A DNA stretch of 45,446 nt, from positions 1-45,446 of the forward strand of contig JAJZFA010000004.1 of NCBI GenBank assembly GCA_021805565.1, read 5' to 3'. The notes under the pieces were generated by a model. That model saw nothing but the letters and a program-made list of their open reading frames with translations, had not been told where the DNA came from and searched no databases. Both the position numbers and the translations under genes were made by a program. Below are positions 32,149-40,957 of the stretch, one piece after another (position 1 is the stretch's first letter; the number at the start of each line of letters is the position of its first letter). The stretch is from Pseudomonadota bacterium (GTDB lineage Bacteria > Pseudomonadota > Alphaproteobacteria > Acetobacterales > Acetobacteraceae).

Positions 32149-33369
32149 ATGTCCGATGTATCGACCCATGTTTCGCCGGTGCAAGATGCCGGCGCGTCCG
32201 GCCTGGGCTGGATGGCGGCCCGGCTGTCGCGGGTGCTGTTCTCGCGTGTCCATACAGGGCGCCTGACGATTGTCACACCGTCGGGTATTCGGCTGTCGCA
32301 CGGATCCAGTAACGGCCCGGAGGGTATTGTGATCCTGCGGAACTGGCGGATGCTGCGGCGGCTGTTTCTACAGGGCGATATCGCGGCCGCCGAGTCCTTC
32401 ATCGATGGAGACTGGGAAAGCCCGGACCTGCCCGCGCTGGTCGAACTCGCGGCGCTGAACATGCCGACCCTGAGCGATACGTTCGCGTCCAACTGGCTGC
32501 AACGGCTGCGCAACCGGATTCAGCACCGGATGAATGCCAACACCAAACGCGGCAGCCGGCGCAACATCCAGCATCATTACGATCTGGGGAATGCGTTCTA
32601 TCGCACATGGCTAGATAGCGGCATGAGCTATTCCTCGGCGCTCTATGCCACCCCGGATATGACGCTGGAGGAGGCGCAACTGGTCAAACAGCGCCGCGCC
32701 ATCGAATTGATGGACACGGTGCCAGGTCACCAGGTGCTCGAGATCGGCTGCGGCTGGGGCGGTCTGGCGGAGCAACTGGTGCATGGCGCCGGTTGTCATG
32801 TGACGGGTGTGACACTGTCGCCGGCCCAACTGGATTATGCCAGCGAACGGCTTGCCGGGGCGCGGGCCACCGATTTACGTTTGCAGGATTATCGCGACGT
32901 GCCCGGCCAGTTCGACCGGATCGTTTCAATCGAAATGATGGAGGCAGTCGGTGAATCGTACTGGCCGAGCTATTTCGCTACGTTGCGCGACCGGTTGAAG
33001 CCGGACGGGGTAGCCGTGGTGCAGGCGATCACCATCGCCGAGGATAAATTCCAGGGTTATCGCCGCTGCACCGATTTCATCCAGCACTATATATTCCCCG
33101 GCGGCATGTTGCCGACCATTGGCGAGATCCGGCGGCAGACCGAAAAGGCCGGTATGCTGTTGCGATCGATGGAGACATTCGGCGACAGCTATGCTCGTAC
33201 GCTGGCGGAATGGCGGCGGCGGTTTCATGCGGCATGGCCGGAAATCGAACGTTTGGGATTCGACACGCGGTTCCGGCGGATGTGGGATTATTACCTGTCT
33301 TATTGCGAAGGCGGCTTCCGCGCCGGCACCATCGACGTGGGGCTTTACGTCATCGCGAAACCGGCATGA
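32149..33369 (+). CDS. Cyclopropane-fatty-acyl-phospholipid synthase family methyltransferase
   Basis: 406 residues, the usual length of bacterial CFA synthases. The N-terminal lipid-binding part (about 1-120) is followed by QHHYDLGNAFYRTWLD, then the SAM loop VLEIGCGWGGLAEQL (near residue 200), SIEMMEAVGE and YIFPGGMLP. It transfers a methyl group from SAM to unsaturated phospholipid chains at the membrane face. In the RpoE-ChrR regulon of Rhodobacter a CFA-like enzyme (RSP_2144, UfaM) methylates vaccenoyl chains and is needed for full ChrR release, so this copy is a good UfaM candidate. The stop overlaps the next start by four bases. Confidence 0.91.
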   Translation: MSDVSTHVSPVQDAGASGLGWMAARLSRVLFSRVHTGRLTIVTPSGIRLSHGSSNGPEGIVILRNWRMLRRLFLQGDIAAAESFIDGDWESPDLPALVELAALNMPTLSDTFASNWLQRLRNRIQHRMNANTKRGSRRNIQHHYDLGNAFYRTWLDSGMSYSSALYATPDMTLEEAQLVKQRRAIELMDTVPGHQVLEIGCGWGGLAEQLVHGAGCHVTGVTLSPAQLDYASERLAGARATDLRLQDYRDVPGQFDRIVSIEMMEAVGESYWPSYFATLRDRLKPDGVAVVQAITIAEDKFQGYRRCTDFIQHYIFPGGMLPTIGEIRRQTEKAGMLLRSMETFGDSYARTLAEWRRRFHAAWPEIERLGFDTRFRRMWDYYLSYCEGGFRAGTIDVGLYVIAKPA

Positions 33370-34010
33370 TCGGGCGCCGGCTGATGCTTGCGGCGCCGGC
33401 CATGCTGGCGATCCGGCCCGCGTACGCCGCCCTGCCGGTGCCGCCCGGTGGGCGGCTTGCGTTTCATATCCTGCGCAAGGGCAGCACGATCGGCGAGCAC
33501 ACCGAAACGTTCCAGCAATCGGGCACGACCCTGATCGTTTCGGTTCTCGTTGAGATCGCCATCGGAATCGGTCCGGTCAAGTTCTTTCGTTACAAAAATA
33601 GCGCAACTGTCCGCTGGGAGGCGGAACAGGTCGTATCGATCGATGCCGAAACAAACGACGACGGAACGCCCCAACGGATGTCCGCCCGGCGCGATTCAAG
33701 CGGTCTGGTGGTCGAGGGGTCGAAAGCGGTCCGGTATGTCGCGCCGCCTCGTTCGCTGCCCGGGACTCACTGGAACCGGGCTATGCTGGATGCGCCGTTC
33801 ATCAATACCGAAGACGGTCGCCTGATGCATCCAACGGTGACACTCGCCGGGACGGAGAAGGTGGCGGTGACCGGCGGGACGGTCGATGCGCAGCATTTCG
33901 CTCTGCGCGGCGACGCGAACCTGGACACATTCTACGATCTGACGCCGGCCTGGGTGGGGCTTCGGTTCACCGCCAAGGACGGGTCGGAGATCCGGTATCT
34001 GCGCGCGTAA
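33366..34010 (+). CDS. DUF6134-like exported protein
   Basis: 214 residues. The N-terminus IGRRLMLAAPAMLAIRPAYA is a signal peptide with a twin Arg before the hydrophobic stretch, so the protein is probably periplasmic. The remainder is beta-rich (GGRLAFHILRKGSTIGEHTE; VKFFRYKNSATVRWEAEQV) in the style of DUF6134, a family often in lipid-modification loci. It has no visible catalytic motif. It is the last gene of the plus-strand ECF11 unit, overlapping the CFA-like gene by four bases. About 170 bp separate it from the ATP-grasp gene. Confidence 0.78.
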   Translation: MIGRRLMLAAPAMLAIRPAYAALPVPPGGRLAFHILRKGSTIGEHTETFQQSGTTLIVSVLVEIAIGIGPVKFFRYKNSATVRWEAEQVVSIDAETNDDGTPQRMSARRDSSGLVVEGSKAVRYVAPPRSLPGTHWNRAMLDAPFINTEDGRLMHPTVTLAGTEKVAVTGGTVDAQHFALRGDANLDTFYDLTPAWVGLRFTAKDGSEIRYLRA

Positions 34011-34177
34011 CGGACGGTACATCCGGGGTTGGCGGAGGCATTGCCGATGGTCCGGAAAGCCTCGATTTAGGTTCGCCTGACCTTGTTGATGAACCGCACC
34101 GGATCATCTGGGCTGTAAAAGCCCTTTCCAGGCACCGCGTTTTGTTTATCATGCCGCATTGCAAAACGGAGATGCGG

Positions 34178-35674
34178 ATGCAGGCCGGTGGTGGGAGCCA
34201 GACTCAGGTCCAAAGCCAATCGCCGGCGCGATTGCCGCCGCTCGGAACCATGCAGGGGTACGACCCTGGCGCGTTTTTTTGCGAAATGCTCCGGCCCGGA
34301 CAGCCCCAGCACCCGACCATGACCCTTTTGCTGTCTCGCCTTGCCGGACTGCCGATCGAAAACCTGCGGCTCCGGGCGGCCGACGCTGAACGGGATCTGC
34401 TGGAACGCGGCATTACCTTCACCGTGTATTCCGACGCCACCGCGATCGACCGAATTCTGCCGTTCGACCTGATTCCGCGCGTGATCACGCCGGCCGAGTG
34501 GCAGCAGATCGAAACCGGCGTGGTGCAGCGCGTGCGGGCGCTGAACATGTTCTTGTACGACATCTACCACGACCGGAAAATTCTGGCGGACAAAATCGTT
34601 CCGGCCCGACTGGTGCTGCAAAACGCCGGCTATTGCCAGGCGATGGTGGGCTTCGATGTGCCGTTCAACACCTATGTCCATGTCTGCGGCACCGACATCG
34701 TGCGCGACGAAACCGGCGCGTTCCGCGTGCTGGAAGACAATGCCCGCACTCCGTCCGGCGTCGCTTACGTCGTGGAAAACCGCCACATGAGCCTGCGGGT
34801 CATGTCCGACCTGATGACCAGCCTGCGCGTGCGCGGCGTGGACGAATACGGCTTGCGGCTGCACAACGCGATGGCGGAAATCGCGCCGCCGGGGGTGGAA
34901 GACCCACAGGTCGTGGTGCTGTCTCCTGGCATCTTCAATTCCGCCTACTTCGAACACGTGTTTCTCGCGCGCGAAATGGGCGTGCCGCTGGTCGAGGGGC
35001 GCGACCTGACCGTCGAGGGCGGCAAGGTTTGGATGCGCACCACGTCGGGCCTGGCGCAGGTACATACGATTTACCGCCGGATCGGCGACGATTTCCTCGA
35101 TCCCGACGCGTTCAACCCCGATAGCATGCTGGGCGTGCGCGGACTGATCGAGGCATGGCGCCGGGGCGCGGTGGCGATCGCCAACGCGGTCGGCACCGGC
35201 GTGGCCGACGATAAGGCGATCTATGCCTATATGCCGCGGATCATCCGGTATTATCTGTCGGAAGAACCGATCCTGCCGAATGTCGATACACGAATCTGCG
35301 CCGAACCGGATGCGCTGGCCTATACGCTGGAGCATTTGCACGAGCTGGTGGTCAAGCCGGTAGCCGAATCCGGTGGATACGGGCTGCTGATCGGCCCGCA
35401 CGCGTCCAAAGCGGAACTGGCGAACTTCCGGGCGCTGCTGAAGGCGGACCCAGCCAATTATATCAGCCAGCCGACGCTGAAATTATCGGTGTCGCCGACG
35501 CTGTGCGACGATGGCGTCCGGCCGCGGCATATCGATCTGCGGCCGTTCGCGGTAACCGGAAAGGACACCTGGGTTCTGCCGGGCGGGCTTACCCGGGTTG
35601 CGCTGCGGGCCGGAACGCTGGTGGTCAATTCGTCCCAGGGCGGCGGGTCCAAAGATACCTGGGTGCTGGCCTGA
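34178..35674 (+). CDS. Circularly permuted ATP-grasp protein (DUF404/DUF407)
   Basis: 498 residues. The features are GYDPGAFFCEMLRPG, FLYDIYHDRKILAD, VHVCGTDIVRDETG and LEDNARTPSGVAYV, then VVKPVAESGGYGLLIGPHA near the C-terminus (ATP-grasp nucleotide part). Such proteins are predicted peptide- or amino-acid-ligating enzymes and are nearly always encoded with an alpha-E protein, as here. The ATG at 34178 has CGGAG six bases ahead; 34151 and 34172 are weaker candidates. The stop shares one base with the next start (TGATG). The product is unknown. Confidence 0.9.
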   Translation: MQAGGGSQTQVQSQSPARLPPLGTMQGYDPGAFFCEMLRPGQPQHPTMTLLLSRLAGLPIENLRLRAADAERDLLERGITFTVYSDATAIDRILPFDLIPRVITPAEWQQIETGVVQRVRALNMFLYDIYHDRKILADKIVPARLVLQNAGYCQAMVGFDVPFNTYVHVCGTDIVRDETGAFRVLEDNARTPSGVAYVVENRHMSLRVMSDLMTSLRVRGVDEYGLRLHNAMAEIAPPGVEDPQVVVLSPGIFNSAYFEHVFLAREMGVPLVEGRDLTVEGGKVWMRTTSGLAQVHTIYRRIGDDFLDPDAFNPDSMLGVRGLIEAWRRGAVAIANAVGTGVADDKAIYAYMPRIIRYYLSEEPILPNVDTRICAEPDALAYTLEHLHELVVKPVAESGGYGLLIGPHASKAELANFRALLKADPANYISQPTLKLSVSPTLCDDGVRPRHIDLRPFAVTGKDTWVLPGGLTRVALRAGTLVVNSSQGGGSKDTWVLA

Positions 35675-36639
35675 TGGACATGATGCCCCGCCGCCACAAG
35701 GTCCACCTGATCGGGCGGCACGCGGAAAGCACGCTGTGGCTCGCTCGCTATATGGAGCGGATCGAGAACATGGCGCGCATCCTGGACGTGACCAACACGT
35801 TCGCGCGCGACGCCGACGACACGCGCAACTGGTTGTCGATCCCGCGCATCAACGGCGATCTGGCGGCTTTCTTCGAAAAACATGGCGAGGCGACTCAGCG
35901 CAGCGTTGGCGAATTCTATTTGCTCGACGACACCAATCCAACCTCGGTGCAGTCGTTCATCGCCGCGGCGCGGGAGAACGCGCGCACGCTGAGGGCGCTG
36001 ATTTCCACTGAAATGTGGTTGCAGATCAACGTGTTCCATGGCCGCATCCGGCAATTGGCCCCCGCCACGGTCGCCCCGGACCATTTTACCGCTGTGTGCG
36101 GGATGCTCAAGGATGGGGCGCAGGCGCATACCGGCATCACCGAAGGCACGCTGTATCGCGATCAGGCCTGGCATTTCTACATGATCGGCCGCTATCTGGA
36201 ACGTGCGGACCAGACCACGCGCCTGCTCGACACGCGGTTTCATTCGCTGGCCCCGCGCACCGACGCGGTGGACGCCGATATCGACGCGGGCCACTGGAAT
36301 GCGCTGTTGCGGGCGGCGGCGGGGTATCACGCCTACCGGCGGGAACATCCCAGCGGCTACAACGCGACCGAGGTTGCCTGTTTCCTGCTTGCCAATACGG
36401 CGTTTCCGCGCTCCGCCGGGTTGAACCTGGCGCAGGTGGAGTGGCATTTGACGCAGTTGCGGTCGCGGTATTTCCTGCGCATGCCGGCGGCGCTGGAACG
36501 GCTGGACCAATTGAACGGCATGATGACGTATCAGAACATCGCCGAACTGGCGGGCCGGAATCTGTCGCCATTCCTGGACTACGTGCAGCGGGAAATTGGC
36601 GCGCTGCATCAGGATATCGTTGGAACTTTCACGGGATAG
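35674..36639 (+). CDS. Alpha-E domain protein (DUF403)
   Basis: 321 residues, nearly all helical. HLIGRHAESTLWLARYMERI at the start, YLLDDTNPTSVQSFIAAAR and FYMIGRYLERADQTTRLLDT are the alpha-E hallmarks; Arg and Glu residues of the two YMERI/YLERAD repeats are kept. The protein works with the circularly permuted ATP-grasp enzyme. The usual third partner, a transglutaminase-like protease, is not in the window. The start shares one base with the ATP-grasp stop. Confidence 0.9.
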   Translation: MDMMPRRHKVHLIGRHAESTLWLARYMERIENMARILDVTNTFARDADDTRNWLSIPRINGDLAAFFEKHGEATQRSVGEFYLLDDTNPTSVQSFIAAARENARTLRALISTEMWLQINVFHGRIRQLAPATVAPDHFTAVCGMLKDGAQAHTGITEGTLYRDQAWHFYMIGRYLERADQTTRLLDTRFHSLAPRTDAVDADIDAGHWNALLRAAAGYHAYRREHPSGYNATEVACFLLANTAFPRSAGLNLAQVEWHLTQLRSRYFLRMPAALERLDQLNGMMTYQNIAELAGRNLSPFLDYVQREIGALHQDIVGTFTG

Positions 36640-36716
36640 CCGCTTCGTGGATGCGGACGGACGGCCCCAACACTCAATCGCAGAGCTCTCGGGTATAGGG
36701 GCATAGGGCCGGATTT

Positions 36717-37688
36717 ATGAAGCATATCGCGATTCTGACGAGCGGCGGCGATGCCCCCGGCATGAACGCGGCCATCAGGGCCGTGACGCGCAGCGCGCTG
36801 GATCGGGGCATCACGGTCTATGGCGTACGCCAGGGCTGGCAGGGCCTGGTCGATGGACAGTTCCGCGAACTGAACGCGCGCGACGTTGGCGGTATTATTC
36901 AGGTCGGCGGTACCTTTCTGGGCAGCGCCCGGTCCGCCGAATTTCGCGAGGAGCGCGGCCGGTCCAAGGCGCTGCGCCACCTCGCTCAGCGCGGCATCGA
37001 CGGCGTGGTGGTGATCGGCGGCAACGGATCGCAAACCGGATCCCATATGTTGAGCCAGCTTGGGGTTCATGTGGTCGGCATCGCGTCCACCATCGATAAC
37101 GATTTGCTGGGGACCGATATTTCCATCGGCTGCGATACCGCGATCAACGTCACGCTGGAGGCGATCGACCATCTGCGCACGACCGGATCTTCGCACAATC
37201 GGGCGTTTCTGGTCGAAACGATGGGGCGGGATTGCGGTTATCTGGCGATCATGGCGGGCCTCGCGGGTGGCGCGGAAGTAATTTCCACGCCGGAATTCGA
37301 GGTTCCGGCCAGCGAAATCGCCCAGCGGTTGCACGCGGCGTACGAGCGCGGCAAGACGCACGCGATCGTGGTGATCGCCGAGGGCGTCAAGGAAAATGCC
37401 GCGAAAATACTGGCCTATTTCGATGCGGATAAGCAGCGAACCGGGTTCGAACTGCGGGCCACGACCCTTGGCCACGTGGTGCGCGGCGCCCCACCCAGCG
37501 CGTTCGACCGGTTATTGGCAACCCGGTTGGGCGTAGGGGCGGTGAAAGCACTCAGCGACGGCGAAACCGGCATCCTGATCGGCTGGCAGAAAAACGAGGT
37601 GACGCGCACGAAGCTGGCGGCCATCGCGGGACAGATCAAGCCGGTGGATACGGAACTGCTGGAACTGGCGCGCATACTGGCGAAGTGA
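36717..37688 (+). CDS. pfkA: 6-phosphofructokinase (PfkA family) with Asn at position 103
   Basis: 323 residues, a near colinear match to bacterial PfkA. Visible parts are LTSGGDAPGMNAAIRAV, LGSARSAEFRE (Arg72), TIDNDLLGTD (Thr125, Asp127, Asp129) and ETMGRDCGYLA. The nucleotide site reads GGNGSQTG (residues 101-108), where E. coli has GGDGS with the Mg2+-binding Asp103. Gly104 is the residue normally found in ATP users and not the Asp of pyrophosphate users, so ATP is the likely donor, but Asn103 may change metal handling. It stands alone, 77 bases after the alpha-E gene. Confidence 0.9.
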   Translation: MKHIAILTSGGDAPGMNAAIRAVTRSALDRGITVYGVRQGWQGLVDGQFRELNARDVGGIIQVGGTFLGSARSAEFREERGRSKALRHLAQRGIDGVVVIGGNGSQTGSHMLSQLGVHVVGIASTIDNDLLGTDISIGCDTAINVTLEAIDHLRTTGSSHNRAFLVETMGRDCGYLAIMAGLAGGAEVISTPEFEVPASEIAQRLHAAYERGKTHAIVVIAEGVKENAAKILAYFDADKQRTGFELRATTLGHVVRGAPPSAFDRLLATRLGVGAVKALSDGETGILIGWQKNEVTRTKLAAIAGQIKPVDTELLELARILAK

Positions 37689-37779
37689 TGGCCTGCCGTG
37701 GGTTTTGCGATCCGGGATATTGACGGTCGCCACCGACCCGCGTTGCCAACCGAACGCCGCCAAGGTTAGGTTTCATGCC

Positions 37780-39861
37780 ATGTCCAGCACCATCAAAGCA
37801 TCGGTCTGCCCGCACGACTGTCCGTCCACCTGCGCCCTGTCGGTGGAGGTTATCGGCAACACCCGTATCGGCGCCGTCCGTGGCGCCGAAGACAACAACT
37901 ACACCGTCGGAGTCATCTGCGCGAAAGTGTCGCGATACGCCGAACGCATCCACCATCCGGACCGGCTGACCCAGCCGCTGCTGCGCACCGGTCCCAAAGG
38001 GTCCACCCAGTTCCGAACCATTTCGTGGACCGAGGCACTCGACCGCGTCGCGGATCGTTTCATCGCCGATACCGCCCGGCACGGCGCAGAGTCGGTATGG
38101 CCATTCTACTATGCCGGGACGATGGGGCTGGTGCAGCGCGACGGTATCAACCGGCTGCGCAACGTCATGCGCTATTCTCGCCAGAAGATGACAATCTGCA
38201 CGTCGCTGCCTGAAATTGGCTGGCATGCCGGCGTCGGGCAAAGCCGCGGCACCGATCCGCGGGAGATGGCGCAATCGGACCTGATCGTGGTCTGGGGCGG
38301 CAATCCCGTGTCCACGCAGGTAAACGTCATGACTCATATCGCCAGGGCCCGCAAAGAACGCGGCGCGAAACTGGTGGTAATCGATCCTTATAAATCGCCA
38401 ACGGCCGCGGTGGCCGATATGCATCTGGCGACCAGGCCGGGAACCGACGCGGCGCTGGCCTGCGCGGCGATGCATGTTGCCTTCCGCGACGGCCACGCCG
38501 ACCGCGACTATATGCGGCAGTACACCGACTGCCCGGATGCGCTGGAAGCGCATTTGCGCGATCGCGGGCCGGACTGGGCGTCTGGCATTACCGGCCTGCC
38601 GGTGGCGGCAATCGAAGCGTTCGCCTCGCTGTATGGCAGGACACGGCGCAGTTTCATCCGGTGCGGGTATGGTTTTGCCCGCAGCCGCAACGGCAGTGCG
38701 GCGATGCACGCCGTGTCCTGCCTGCCCGCCGTGACCGGGGCCTGGCAATACGAAGGCGGTGGCGCGTTGTGGTCCAATCGCGGGATGTATCACTGGAATA
38801 AATCCCTGATCGAGGGCCTCGACGTTCTCGATCCGTCGATTCGCCTGCTGGACATGAGCCGGCCCGGCAGTGTCCTGACCGGCGACCGCAATGAGTTGCG
38901 CGACGGGCCGCCGGTGCATTCGATGCTGATCCAAAATCAGAACCCGCTGACGGTCTGCCCGGACAGTAACCGGGTCCGCCGCGGGTTCGGCCGCGACGAT
39001 TTGTTTGTCGCCACGCATGAGCAATTCTTGACCGAAACGGCGCGATGGTCCGACATCGTGCTGCCCGCGACGATGTTCATGGAGCATGACGACATTTATC
39101 AGGCCGGCGGTCATAGCCATATTCAGATCGGCCCGAAACTGATCGATCCGCCGGGCGAATGCCGGTCCAATCATGAGGTTTTGCAGGGGCTGGCCTCGCG
39201 CCTGGGGGCGAAACATCGTGGCTTCGACATGACGGCGATGGACATCGTCGATGCGACGTTGCGCGAATCCGGTTATCCCGATGCGAAGACGGTGCTGGAA
39301 CAGCGCTGGCTCGACGACATGCCGCCGTTCCGGACCGCCCATTTCCTCGACGGATTCCCAACGAAGGATCGCCGGTTCCACTTCGCGCCGGACTGGGCGG
39401 CCCTGGGCGACAACCACGCGGTCATGCCGAAACTGCCGGACCAGTTGAACAATACGGAGTGCGGCGGCGATACCGCGCCGTTCCGGCTGGTGACGGCACC
39501 CGCGCGCAGTTTCCTCAACACCAGTTTCACTGAAATGAATTCGGGCAGGAAGCGCGAAGGCCGTCCGACGGTGCTGATGCATCCGGACGACGCGGACAGG
39601 CTTGGGCTGGCGGATGGATCGAAAGTCCGGCTTGGCAATGTGCGTGGCGAGGTCATCCTGCATGCCCGCCTGTCGGATGCCCAGCAGCCGGGCGTTTTGG
39701 TCGCGGAAAGTATCTGGCCAAGCGAATGTTTCGAGGGTAACATAGGGATTAATGCACTAACTAGCGACGATCCGGGGCCACCTTGGGGGGGCGCCGTCTA
39801 TCACGATACGGCCGTCTGGATGCGCGCCGAATCCAGTTCGTTGGCTATCGCGGCGGAATAA
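37780..39861 (+). CDS. Molybdopterin-dependent oxidoreductase, 4Fe-4S, DMSO reductase superfamily
   Basis: 693 residues. The N-terminus VCPHDCPSTCALSVEV with Cys10, Cys14, Cys18 and Cys47 forms the 4Fe-4S site. The body has DLIVVWGGNPVSTQVN, GAKLVVIDPY and GYGFARSRNGSAAMHA, typical of the bis-MGD enzymes. The C-terminus carries the barrel ATRSFLN-like PARSFLNTSF and VLMHPDDADRLGLADGSKV. No signal peptide, so cytoplasmic. The substrate is unknown; the CPHDCP group includes several poorly known dehydrogenases. The ATG at 37780 keeps the first cysteine at position 10; an ATG at 37775 is out of frame. DoxX follows 14 bases later. Confidence 0.88.
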   Translation: MSSTIKASVCPHDCPSTCALSVEVIGNTRIGAVRGAEDNNYTVGVICAKVSRYAERIHHPDRLTQPLLRTGPKGSTQFRTISWTEALDRVADRFIADTARHGAESVWPFYYAGTMGLVQRDGINRLRNVMRYSRQKMTICTSLPEIGWHAGVGQSRGTDPREMAQSDLIVVWGGNPVSTQVNVMTHIARARKERGAKLVVIDPYKSPTAAVADMHLATRPGTDAALACAAMHVAFRDGHADRDYMRQYTDCPDALEAHLRDRGPDWASGITGLPVAAIEAFASLYGRTRRSFIRCGYGFARSRNGSAAMHAVSCLPAVTGAWQYEGGGALWSNRGMYHWNKSLIEGLDVLDPSIRLLDMSRPGSVLTGDRNELRDGPPVHSMLIQNQNPLTVCPDSNRVRRGFGRDDLFVATHEQFLTETARWSDIVLPATMFMEHDDIYQAGGHSHIQIGPKLIDPPGECRSNHEVLQGLASRLGAKHRGFDMTAMDIVDATLRESGYPDAKTVLEQRWLDDMPPFRTAHFLDGFPTKDRRFHFAPDWAALGDNHAVMPKLPDQLNNTECGGDTAPFRLVTAPARSFLNTSFTEMNSGRKREGRPTVLMHPDDADRLGLADGSKVRLGNVRGEVILHARLSDAQQPGVLVAESIWPSECFEGNIGINALTSDDPGPPWGGAVYHDTAVWMRAESSSLAIAAE

Positions 39862-39875
39862 GGGGAACAATAAAA

Positions 39876-40271
39876 ATGAACGGAACCGCATTGACCACAA
39901 CCTGGACACCGCGCTTGCTGAGCGTGCTGCGCATCGTGGCTGGATTGCAATTCCTGGAACACGGAACACAGAAATTTTTCTCGTTTCCGATGCGAACTGG
40001 CTCCGCGCCGGAACTGGCATCATTGATCGGCGTGCAGGGATGCCTGGAAATCGTGGGCGGCTTGCTAATTATCCTCGGGCTGTTTACCCGGCCGGTGGCG
40101 TTCGTTCTGGCAGGCAACATGGCGGTAGCCTATTTCATGGCCCACGCGCCACGTAGTTTCTTTCCGGCCCTGAACGGCGGCGATGCGGCGATCCTGTTCT
40201 GTTTCGTATTTCTGTATCTGGCGGCGGCCGGCGGCGGTGTGTGGAGCATCGACGCGAAGCGCGGGGGCTAA
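39876..40271 (+). CDS. DoxX family membrane protein
   Basis: 131 residues with four hydrophobic helices: LLSVLRIVAGLQFLEHGTQK, LEIVGGLLIILGLFTRPVAF, AGNMAVAYFMAHAP and AILFCFVFLYLAAAGGG. The first carries the family motif LRIxxGLxFLxHGxxKF. It is an inner membrane protein; some relatives belong to thiosulfate or quinone oxidation, others to redox stress defence. The last codons (SIDAKRGG and stop) lie inside the first unit of a 24-bp tandem repeat. It is 14 bases from the molybdenum enzyme gene, so the two are probably one transcript. Confidence 0.88.
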   Translation: MNGTALTTTWTPRLLSVLRIVAGLQFLEHGTQKFFSFPMRTGSAPELASLIGVQGCLEIVGGLLIILGLFTRPVAFVLAGNMAVAYFMAHAPRSFFPALNGGDAAILFCFVFLYLAAAGGGVWSIDAKRGG

Positions 40272-40369
40272 TCCGACGCGAAGCGCGGGGGCTAATCCGA
40301 CGCGAAGCGCGGGGGCTAATCCGACGCGAAGCGCGGGGGCTGATCCGACGCGAAGCGCGGGGCTGACTC
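40251..40369 (+). repeat. Five tandem copies of a 24-bp unit at the doxX 3' end
   Basis: Units of GACGCGAAGCGCGGGGGCTA plus ATCC start at 40251, 40275, 40299, 40323 and 40347; the last lacks a G and its end. Each unit codes D-A-K-R-G-G-stop in the doxX frame, so the repeat copies the gene end with its stop codon, leaving the protein unchanged. The units are nearly identical, suggesting recent slippage. Confidence 0.88.
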
Positions 40370-40420
40370 GCTGATACGATATCGTGCGTGGCCATGCCAT
40401 ATCGCGCTGTGCGACATATC

Positions 40421-40445
40421 GCTGGCCGCCCTCACGGCGGTCAGC
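40421..40445 (+). promoter_or_regulatory. Hairpin just upstream of the osmC-like ribosome site
   Basis: GCTGGCCGCC (40421-40430) pairs with GGCGGTCAGC (40436-40445) with one G-T pair around CTCAC. AAGGAGG follows immediately (40446-40452), then ATG at 40460. Pairing could limit or protect access to the ribosome site; function is not shown. Confidence 0.35.
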
Positions 40446-40459
40446 AAGGAGGCGCGATA

Positions 40460-40891
40460 ATGGCCCAAATCAAACGGCATGCGTCGGTTCGGTGGACAGG
40501 AACCGGCAAAGACGGAACCGGCAGCATGACCACGCAAAGTGGAACCCTGAAGGATACACCCTATGGCTTCAACGCCCGGTTCGGCGATGGAAAGGGCACC
40601 AACCCCGAGGAACTGATCGCGGCCGCCCATGCCGGCTGTTTCAGCATGGCGACGGCGTTCCAGCTCAGCGGCGCGGGACATCCGCCGGAAAGCCTGGATT
40701 GCGTGGCGAATCTGACGATGGAACAAATCCCGGGCGGTTGGAAGATCGCGGCGATCCATTTGGTGTTGAAGGCGAAAGTGCCGGGGCTGGAGGATGCGAA
40801 ATTCCAGGAACTGGCGAAGGGGGCGAAAGACAATTGCCCGGTTTCGCAAGTGTTGAACGCGGTCATTACGCTGGACGCGACGCTGTCCTGA
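40460..40891 (+). CDS. OsmC/Ohr family peroxiredoxin-like protein
   Basis: 143 residues. The two active cysteines are in AAAHAGCFSMATAF (Cys60) and KDNCPVSQVL (Cys126), the positions seen in OsmC itself. The opening RHASVRWTGTGKDGTGSMTT and GKGTNPEELIAAAHAG fit the OsmC subgroup rather than Ohr. It reduces organic hydroperoxides in the cytoplasm using a dihydrolipoyl-type donor. The start at 40460 has AAGGAGG seven bases ahead; a longer frame upstream has no family sequence. Confidence 0.92.
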   Translation: MAQIKRHASVRWTGTGKDGTGSMTTQSGTLKDTPYGFNARFGDGKGTNPEELIAAAHAGCFSMATAFQLSGAGHPPESLDCVANLTMEQIPGGWKIAAIHLVLKAKVPGLEDAKFQELAKGAKDNCPVSQVLNAVITLDATLS

Positions 40892-40957
40892 TCCCGAGGT
40901 TTTCCGAACCATGCCGGCGTCGGACCGTCCTCGGCGGAATGACGCCGGTTCGTTCAG

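Noticed and set aside
37636-39663. A 675-codon open frame antisense to the molybdopterin oxidoreductase
   Set aside because: It has no family resemblance and is rich in Arg, His, Gln and Pro, as expected for the shadow of a GC-rich gene. The plus-strand gene has full motifs. Similar antisense frames at 3533-5002, 12592-13953, 16629-18344, 34067-35401 and 41357-42952 were dropped for the same reason.
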